64,000 nt of DNA from Rhodocollybia butyracea (Eukaryota; Basidiomycota; Agaricomycetes; Agaricales; Omphalotaceae). Made by a program: the position numbers and the translations under genes. The notes under the pieces are model-generated. The model saw only the letters and a program-made list of their open reading frames with translations, was not told the origin of the DNA and did no database searches. Below are positions 56,303-64,000 of the stretch, one piece after another (position 1 is the first letter of the stretch; each line of letters starts with the position of its first letter). The stretch spans positions 434,001 to 498,000 of the forward strand of contig JADNRY010000014.1 in the NCBI GenBank assembly GCA_015501585.1, read 5' to 3'.

Positions 56303-56878
56303 TTAGACTCCATGAGCATACGATGGATCCTGTCCTCCCTTCACAATGGGCTTCGACACCTTGGGTGCAGGAGGCTCAGCACACCAGCATCTACCAGCAC
56401 ACTCAGGCGGAGGGTTTGCGTCTTTCTGTTCACTTATTTTGCCTGATTTGCTGCACTTGTAATGCCCGATGCATTGAGGATACGCAGTCCCGCACACGAC
56501 GGATTGCCTGAGTAACAGATAGAATGTAAGTAAATGAAATTCGACCAAAAAAGTATGATAAACTCACGCTCGGCGAGACAAGGTGTGTATGGGATTGTCG
56601 GAGCGGCCGGGGACGTCTATGCGCACTTCCACATCTACGTCATTCTCGCCTGGACACCCTGAAAGATAAGTTTTAGACTGTTGTACTATATAACGCTGTG
56701 GAAAGTAAGGCTTTACCATTGTCGAGCGACCCCCTGTAAGATAAAATGGTATGCGTAAGTGGTTTTGTCAAAAAAAAAAAATGACCAATGACAAGACAAA
56801 CCTTGCAGGAATGTAGGCTGCGGTCGAGAAAGCAGTGAAGACAATGGCGGTAGTGGCAATAAGGGTAGAGAAACGCAT
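56303..56878 (-). CDS. Small secreted cysteine-containing protein
   Basis: Four exons (56802-56878, 56717-56733, 56568-56658, 56303-56507), 129 aa, frame-consistent. Starts MRFSTLIATTAIVFTAFSTA, a clear signal peptide with a cleavage-like A-A-Y site. Exon 2 is 17 nt. The mature part is about 105 residues with seven Cys (GCPGEND, VVCGTAYPQCIGHYKCSKSG, ECAGRCWCAEPPAP), suggesting a disulfide-stabilised fold. The C-terminus (KPIVKGGQDPSYAHGV) is flexible. It could be a small secreted effector-like or defence protein of the kind mushrooms produce in numbers. No toxin family is recognised. Confidence 0.8.
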
Positions 56879-58179
56879 AATGATGATGGTAGTTGGGTGA
56901 AAGCTGTAAGAAATACTCGCAGAGTAATTTGAGAAGTTGTGTGAGTTGACTGAGTGAACCTGCACTTGGTGAGGAGAGTAGACGAAATCATACCTGCTTT
57001 ATACTTGGGAGATGGCGTGGGAGCCCGAGCGAACTATGTAACCAGGATTTTGCAGTCCAGTCTTGCTTAGATGCGTCCTTTGGCCTTTCCAGATATAGTA
57101 ACGCCAGCATAGCCTCCAGTGCGTTGTGCGAGAGATTGTGGATATTCAGTCGCAATTTGATGACAGAGATCAGATGTCAAAGTGTCAAAGAAAACCAACG
57201 CGAGTAAATATCTGTAAGTATATGCCAACGGCGACTAAAGCAAAACTGTCAGTTAGAGGAGACTTTACCCGACCTATTGGCTTGGAGCACGAGAGACCGG
57301 AGGGTTGAGCTTATTTACTATATATCGTGAAGTGTGATAGATACATAGTAAGTCTATCCATTTTAGCCTAATACCCAACCTCTTCTCCGCTGCGTCGACA
57401 GCTTGGAGGAATTTGAAATCGGCAATCGATCAATTGATTTCAATTTTGGAAATGATCAGCAGAGAGCTCGGAGGTATTTACTTAGATACAGTATGCCCGT
57501 GTTGGCAGGCGCAATTTGTACGAGGCGTTACGGTTTTGTTTTGATGAGTTTCGTAGTTCCGGGATAACTAGATAAGGTAGGTCCAGATACAATGGCTTTG
57601 TGACTACTACTAGTCCTCATACGAGTTCAGGGACGAAGTTGAAGAATGGGACACAGATGTAAGTCGAGTTGGACCTCAGTTCCTATCCTGAAAGTATTGT
57701 ACTAAAATCTCAAGCTCTTTTGCAGAGAAGTGTTCGAGATTCCATTAGCTCGATGGAAGTTCTCCGAGCCATAATTTATTCTCATTTGTGATTGGCAAGC
57801 CAGACGTAACGTGAGGCATATATATATCTGCACTGGATGTAGTAGCGAGTGCCCAGTATAGTGTGTCCGGGCCCTGTGACAACCATCTACTGCCTTGCAA
57901 TTGGACAACGGGACTCGGAGTGCCTTCAATGGAGGAGCACGCGGAAATATGAGGAGCAACTGCCAGCGAATTGGCATACACAGCACTTTCACAGCTTATC
58001 CGATATGCAGTATGTAACAGTGCTTTTCTGGCTTACTATAAAGAGCTACGCTACCTCACGGTACAATTCCACTCTGCACTTCAATCATTGTGTCACAGAG
58101 ATAAAAGATGCTGCGGACGCGATATTTATGCAAAACATCTACAACGCAGTTCAAGTTCTCCCAGCTGAACTGACCACAC
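56879..58179. other. Intergenic, no gene seen
   Basis: Promoter of the secreted-protein gene, then about 1 kb with only short frames. The plus-strand frame from 57849 is not convincing before about 58180. Confidence 0.4.
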
Positions 58180-58830
58180 CGTCAGGTGCGTGCATTGATA
58201 ACCCGTCAGGTCGAGATCGGTTCTCTATCTCTGCTCGATGCAGAGGGCTCGCAACGGTTTACGACCCATCCATGGCTCTATTCCATTGCTGGGTGGGTGA
58301 GAAGCAGGTTTCAGCGGCATCTACAACCACAAACAACGTACTCTCGATCGAGGACCTCACATCTCCATATCCAATCGGTACACACCTTATAAGTGGGAAG
58401 CCAACTTGCAAGCTCGATCCTTGATCCATAACGATGTGTGGGACTCGGACAATGGCGATGAGGATGGTATTCCAGTTACGACTTGGCTTAAGTCGATCTA
58501 CGCCCTTTCACCTTTGCCCGATGACAATTCCACTTGGCTGCCCTATTTTCGTAACGTCACCGGTTTGGGTTCCTCACCGGATGGGCCAAAGGCTGCTGGT
58601 GAAACGGTCATCGAGATGAAGCTCAGCTCAGCTTGCTCCTAACACTGTTTCTTAAAGCCACGAATACTGGAGCGAATAGTAAATTCCCGACTGTGGGGAC
58701 TGATGGCATATGGCGGTTGCCACAGATGGAAGGTAATCTGGGCGTTGACGACTCAGCACTTGTTTATCAAGGTGGCAAAGGACTTTATGGTCAAAGTAGC
58801 TTGATACTGCGGTACTTTCCTTTTTAATCT
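58180..58830 (+). pseudogene. Decayed coding region, unknown
   Basis: Three consecutive plus-strand frames look protein-like but do not join. They read ATVYDPSMALFHCWVGEKQV to TSPYPIGTHLISGKPTC (58250-58424), then IHNDVWDSDNGDEDGIPVTT to GPKAAGETVIEMKLS (to 58640), then ATNTGANSKFPTVGTDGIWR to GGKGLYGQSSLILR (to 58820). Each break is a small shift or a stop, so this reads as a pseudogene of an unrecognised secreted-type protein. Confidence 0.4.
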
Positions 58831-59780
58831 TGATGAACTTTCGAATAGATGAGCTAACTGTATACCTCTACAGACGCAGCGGTGTCAGCTCCCAGTTCCA
58901 AGGTAAACCGCTTTGCTCAGTAGCTCATCGTTGTGAAGGCGTATGGTCGCATTCAGCCGGTCCACCTCAGTTCCTTTAATCTATTTGTCATAATGGCCTT
59001 GAATAGAAAACTTGAGTTGTACTCTCCGTATCTGTCCTATCGGGATATCCACGCCGGGAGGCGGCGAAGTGTGATCTGGTAGGGTAGTGTACTCATGTAT
59101 ACGGGACATTGAGTATCCAGGGATTTGCGTGTATTGCCATATAAATCGAGATCGTTATTTTCGAGCGAGTGACAAGAGGGATAATCGATAAGGGCCGAGT
59201 AGACGGTCGAGACGTGAGACGACCTACTCCGCATGGTCAATGGATGGCGCATTATTTAGATGCACATGCGCTGTGAGTACCAAGTAGGCTGTTCTTGAGA
59301 AACGAAGGAAGGAAGGAAGATTATAACTGGGCGGTCCCAGCCGGGGCCCGATGTCCGCGGGGAAATTTTGAGAATAGGCGCTGAAATTAATGAAGCACTT
59401 GCAAAAGTTGCAGCATTCCACGACTTCACCACGTTCAATTGATACAATATTATTCCTTTTATCATCACCGCCCAAGATACCCGAAAGTCATAAACACTTC
59501 AGTAACGCTTATGATTATCGAGCTAGTCGAGGTTACAACGAGGTTAACATGAGGTTAACATGAGGACAACTTCGGCTGGTTAGCATGAGAACAATGGGGA
59601 GGACGAGCAGTTAACACGAGGACGAGGTCGGGATGGCCAACGCAAGGGGAGTAAAGGATAAGGTTAGATAACCCTCAACGTTTCAACCTCTCCACGACAT
59701 ACTCTTTCTCCGCCATTTTCTCTAGTATCACTGCCAGGGATCTACTACTACCTGAACTCGTTATCTTCGTCGCTGCACGC
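58831..59780. other. Intergenic with a short tandem repeat
   Basis: Promoter region of the NACHT gene. At about 59530-59625 there are imperfect repeats of GAGGTTAACAT / GAGGACAAC and related words. No other feature seen. Confidence 0.4.
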
Positions 59781-61500
59781 ATGTCATTCTTTTCTGATGC
59801 TAACCGTTTTGGTATCAACGGTGGATCCTTTACGAATTATGTTAATCATTATCACGTTCAGGTCGATCCCCAAGACAACTTGGATGAGTTGGAGCGCTCT
59901 AGTGCGTATAATCAGCAGTTCCTTGGAATACCCTGACACATGTATCATCGTAGTTTCTAAAGGCCTTGAAACTCTTTCTCGCAAGGCTGTGCTTAGTGCT
60001 TCTCACTACGCTGAGCAGCGCTTCCCTCCTCCCAGATGTCATCCCGGCACACGGGCTCACATTCTCGACACTCTCGGAGACTGGATTAGAAACAAATCCA
60101 AACCAACGTCCGTATACTGGCTTTATGGAACAGCTGGTACTGGCAAGTCGGCCATAGCGCAAACAATTGCGGAGTCTTTCTCAACTAATGGTCTTGCGGC
60201 GAGCTTTTTCTTTTCTCGCACTGCTGATCCCTCCGCCCTCCGACATACGCTTTCCAATTTCTTCATCACCGTTGCCTATCAGTTGGCTACATCTCCCCTA
60301 TCCAGTCCAATCTTGAACAAATCAATCACCCGTGTTGCTTATAGTAGGCCAGACATTACAGAAGCTTCACTAGAAACACAATTTCAGGAGCTAATAGTCC
60401 AGCCATGCAGCCAATTGTCTCCCGAGCAACTGGACGTCCTTCCTCGGCTTATTGTAATTGATGGCCTGGATGAATGCGTAGATATCGCGTCTCAAGAACG
60501 CTTACTTTTTATCAGTCGCCAAGCTGAAAGTGTTCAACCTCCCCTGCCATTCGAGTTCTTGATATGCAGCCGGCCTGAGCCTCGCATTCGAAATGCTTTC
60601 AAGCATGAACAGTTTCACTCTATACTGGACTGCACTGAGCTTGGTAACTCTATCCCGGCTGGGCTGGATATTGCAAAATATCTTAAAGATGGATTCAGCA
60701 TCATTCGACAAGATCATGGATCAACAATGGCCCATGTAGCACAGGACTGGCCTGGTAACCACATCATCCAGCAGCTTGTACGAAGGGCCTGTGGACAGTT
60801 TATCTATGCAGCCACTATTCTTAAATATGTGGGAGAATATCATGCTCTACCCACTGAACAGTTGCAAATAATTCTGGATGTCACTGTCCCAGAACAGTTT
60901 GACTCACCATATCCTGATCTTGACCAGTTGTACATGCTTATTCTATGTTCTGGTATAGATAAACACAACCTTCAGCTTACCCATTCCATTATTTCTCATC
61001 TTGTCCTGCGCACCCTCCAAACCATCAACAAGCTTGACCGGCGTGGTACGATATTGCTTAAAGCTCAAGCTCAGGGCAAGCGCAAAATTACCTTCAGCCG
61101 GAGGGAGCGCTCGCACCTCCTCCAAGCCAACTTGAAGTCCCATATCCAAAAGACCTTGACCAAATACTCGCGAGGCTCGCACTCTTGGCCCATGTTCTTT
61201 GAACACCCGGGCCATGATATTCCACCTTCTACAAGTGTTGGATCTTGTATAATGCTGGAACATTTATTTTCTCTCAACAAGGGAAAAGTTGGAGCATTGC
61301 TTTTTGGTTTGCATTCAGTGTTAAATATTCCAAACGATGATAGCATGAGTATCCAAATGCATCATGCTTCCTTCGGAGAATTCCTAACGGATCCAAAACG
61401 GTCAGGAAGGTATTTTATAGATCCAAGCGATGAGGCAATGGCCAAATGGCACGCATTCTGCCTTCTGAGGTGCTTCTCAATTACTCTGTGGGTTGTCTAA
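59781..61500 (+). CDS. NACHT-domain STAND NTPase (fungal NLR-like)
   Basis: Signal-transduction NTPase of the NACHT class, candidate for self/non-self recognition. Two exons (59781-59901, 59954-61500), 555 aa, frame-consistent with a GTGCGT donor. Begins MSFFSDANRFGINGGSFTN, the short leader seen in mushroom NACHT proteins. Then AEQRFPPPRCHPGTR, HILDTLGDWI, VYWLYGTAGTGKSAIAQTI (Walker A, about residues 98-106), AASFFFSRTA, LIVIDGLDEC (Walker B, about 206), and FEFLICSRPEPRIRNAF. The post-NACHT part (GALLFGLHSVLNIPNDDSMS, MHHASFGEFLTDPKRSGRYF) is typical, but about 80 extra basic residues (about 393-472) interrupt it. The protein stops at ITLWVV, before any WD40 or TPR sensor repeats, so it is a short form or a truncated gene. 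Confidence 0.85.
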
Positions 61501-62211
61501 CTGCTTGCCATGCATCAAATCTAACCAGAAGCTTGAAGTAATCAGCCTTCAGCCTCACAACTATTTTCTTGCTCGCCAAATGGAAGGACGTTGGAGATAA
61601 ACATGAGGAAGTCAGTAGAATATATGACATGGTATGAATACTGTTCTCTGAAAATCAAGTGGCCCAGAAAAAGTCTTCTTGTTGCATTGGACCAAATTGA
61701 TACCCAAAGGTTTGTATATGATTCTTGGAAGGCAGGAGGACACCGTCCAACCAAACAGTGGGCCAGTGCAGTTGCTTTTGCTGTACAGGTATTTTGGCTT
61801 GGGAAAATATGGAGAGCGAAACTGGAGATGGCCAAAATATCCGAGCTGGCATGGAAAGCTAAGGTTGTTGGAGATGACTCCATACGTACTTATTGGGACT
61901 GATACTTACAGCTTTGACTCTTCTTGTTTCATGTACGCTGTACTTACTATATACTGTATAGTTGGTACTAGTAGCGGCGTCCGATGCAAAGATCGTCTTG
62001 GACTCTTGACTGCGTTGTGTCGATCAAATTTTCCAGGTCAGTATTTACTGTGTGTAATCTACTATGTACCTCTATGCACTAAGTGCTTGGTGTTCACTGC
62101 CATGTAGTGGTCAGTACGAGTGGCTTTTACCCCAGTGCGCCGAACTTTTAGTAGCGCTTTGAGATAAATTAACTGATTCTCGTAGGCGGAACGACATTAT
62201 ATCGTACGTTT
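61501..62211. other. Downstream of the NACHT gene; possible remains of its 3' part
   Basis: An open plus-strand frame at 61591-61902 (reading MTWYEYCSLKIKWPRKSLL) has no recognised domain. It may be decayed C-terminal sequence. Otherwise nothing. Confidence 0.3.
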
Positions 62212-63515
62212 TCAAACTACCTGCTCTTCCGATTCGTCCCAAGAAAGAACTGCTCGGTAACGAATCTCCCCATTCTGTAGCCGTCCTATCGCCTCTGTGA
62301 TTCCGTCTTCACTCATCGGAAACAGCTCGACAATAGGCATTATTCCGTGACGATCAGCAAACTCCAATGTTTGCATTCTAAAAAAACAAATTAGCAACAA
62401 GTTGAATATAGTCAAAGTCAGCGTCACATGATCAATTTCCCTGACGGCGTTGCTCCAACAATCTTTATTCCATTGGTGACGGTAGGAATACAAGGAATGT
62501 TGAAGTTTTCGAACGAAATAGTCAAGGGTATCACCGTACCAACTGGCTTCAAGAGTTTGTAGTAATTAGCGAAATCTAGGTTCTGTGCGCTAGATGTAAT
62601 GATAAGGCTGTCCAAAGGTTTCGTGAAATTAAGCGCAGTATAATCTTCGACACCACCGGTGACATAGAACTCCCGAGCCCCTAAACGCATCGCGTCCTCG
62701 CGTTTGGTTTCTGTATTCGATAAAGCAACGACATCGCAGCCCATCTTTGCTGCGAATTGGATAGCGAGATGACCGAGACCTCCGACACCCATTATGCCCA
62801 CTCTGTCCGTGGGCTTCAGGAATTCGATCATCGGAGAAAAGCTACCGGAAAGGATGAGTCGAACTTAGACAGCAAGAATGTTGGAACCTACACTGTAGCA
62901 CCCCCGCCTGCAAGGAGCCCAGCGGATTTAATTCAGGGCAAACGGAAATTTCAGAAGGAAGATACGTACACATGAGTGGAGCCGCATACTTGGATTCTAT
63001 TCCATCAGGAATCTTGAAGACCCAATCCTCCGACTTGATAGCTAAGCTACCAAATGAACCTTGGTCCAGATGGTGGGCTCCGTATTTACCAGAGGTACTA
63101 CAGTAGAAATCATGTGAAGATAAACAAGCGCTACATCTCCCGCAGTTCCAGTAATTGTAGCCCCAGCCGACTCTGTCACCAGGTTGGAGTGTTTTACAAC
63201 CTTCGCCGACTTCTTGCACGATCCCGACACCTGAAGTGGCATTAAAAGGAAGTCAACACTTCTTCTCAACACATCTCGGAGACTTTACCTTCGTGGCCAA
63301 GAACCATATCAGCACGCAAAAAATGGAGATCTGTACCACATATGCCGCTAATTTCCGTTCAACATACAGCGGCAGTACTAAGCACTCATGAAAAAGGGTC
63401 ACCTGTGTGTAATCTTGATAACAACTTCATCAGGTTGCAAATTTTCACGGATGAAGCGCGATTCGCGTATTTGTCCAGTGTTAGAACCACGAAATGTTAT
63501 TCCTTCGTAGACCAT
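62212..63515 (-). CDS. Zinc-dependent alcohol dehydrogenase, copy B
   Basis: Paralogue of the enzyme at 46991-48329. Six exons (63403-63515, 63289-63347, 62970-63230, 62892-62907, 62428-62841, 62212-62377), 342 aa, frame-consistent. Motifs: MVYEGITFRGSNTGQIRESR start, SGICGTDLHF (catalytic Cys), VLGHE, the four structural Cys in NCGRCSACLSSHDFYC, GVGGLGHLAIQFAAKMGCDV (Rossmann), ALSNTETKREDAM and the closing GEIRYRAVLSWDE. Exon 4 is only 16 nt and lies within the stretch that is one exon in copy A, so one intron was gained here or lost there. Likely the same type of NADP-linked aldehyde/alcohol chemistry with different substrate range. Confidence 0.9.
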
Positions 63516-64000
63516 ATCGACGTAGAGCTATGGACACAGTTTGGAGGGAAAGCGTCAAAAGGCCTGAGTAAGGAAGAACAAAAGAGTGAGCATGATGGAT
63601 CGATTCCATCAGACCATTCTCTAAATAGTAAGCGTTTCCGAATTTCCGAGGGTGAAAAATCAGTGAATTTATATTTCTTCCTTTGTTCCTGAGTTTTCGA
63701 ACTTCGAAGGTAAAGAGAGGTAAAGTCGTGTTTCGAAGGGTTTTTGCGAAGGTAAACCAAATTCATCTACTCATCTACATCGATGATGAACAGAGCAAAA
63801 CCATAGAAGGTCCGCATTGAACATGGAGAATCACACACAGGCGTAGTGTTTCAGACAGTGTCATGGTTTGAATAAAACGATACAGGTAAAGAGACAGACG
63901 GCCAGGAATATGACACACGAAAAGGTGACGCAGGAAAAATACAGCGAAGGCAAGGCCTTCAAGAAAGAGTTGACGAACAAGAACGTGGGGAAGGGGAGAA
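63516..64000. other. Promoter side of alcohol dehydrogenase copy B; window end
   Basis: No gene supported. The plus-strand frame at 63342-63692 is largely antisense to the dehydrogenase. Confidence 0.4.

Overview
The window is nuclear DNA of a filamentous basidiomycete, most likely a mushroom-forming Agaricomycete. Genes on both strands are broken up by many roughly 45-70 nt introns. Very small exons (8-17 nt) are common. The families present (KIN1 kinase with KA1 tail, F-box/LRR proteins, a NACHT NTPase, a mushroom-type kinase with an HGDLK loop, Zn2Cys6 factors, small secreted Cys-rich proteins) are typical of that group. Exon models were built by hand from GT/GC-AG borders. For the genes marked so, coding length is divisible by three across all exons.

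Layout. 0.7-10.4 kb: a HEXXH-motif protein (-), signal peptidase complex subunit SPC1 (+), and the long KIN1/PAR-1-type polarity kinase (+). 11.3-23.8 kb: a hypothetical protein with an internal duplication (-), a 19-exon sugar transporter (+), a TauD/TfdA 2-oxoglutarate dioxygenase (-), an F-box protein (-), a decayed transcription-factor fragment, and a secreted hypothetical protein (+). 24-38.4 kb is a mobile-element and duplication zone. It holds a LINE-like relic, a truncated second copy of a Zn2Cys6 factor cut by a 1.1 kb TIR element, a kinase gene broken by a 1,483 bp LTR element, and the full-length Zn2Cys6 factor. 42-50.3 kb: a caspase-fold-like protein (+), a TOM70 relic (-), the mitochondrial tRNA-modifying enzyme MTO1 (+), a zinc alcohol dehydrogenase (+) and a mitochondrial carrier (-). 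52-64 kb: a frameshifted LRR-like gene (+) converging on an F-box gene (-), a small secreted Cys-rich protein (-), decayed ORFs, a NACHT NTPase (+), and a second alcohol dehydrogenase (-) paralogous to the first.

Functional links. SPC1 (secretion), KIN1 (polarity/septation), MTO1 and the mitochondrial carrier are housekeeping genes. The sugar transporter, dioxygenase and two alcohol dehydrogenases look like nutrient or redox accessory functions. F-box, NACHT and kinase genes belong to families that turn over fast in mushrooms.

The most interesting objects are: (1) the compact LTR element with one unrecognised 346-aa ORF, 152 bp TG...CA LTRs and a perfect TCGAG duplication, whose only LTR differences are four CpG transitions in one LTR; (2) the TIR element with subterminal arrays of a 14-bp motif; (3) three generations of the same transcription-factor tail; (4) a caspase-like His/Cys protein; (5) an unusual density of micro-exons and GC-AG introns.
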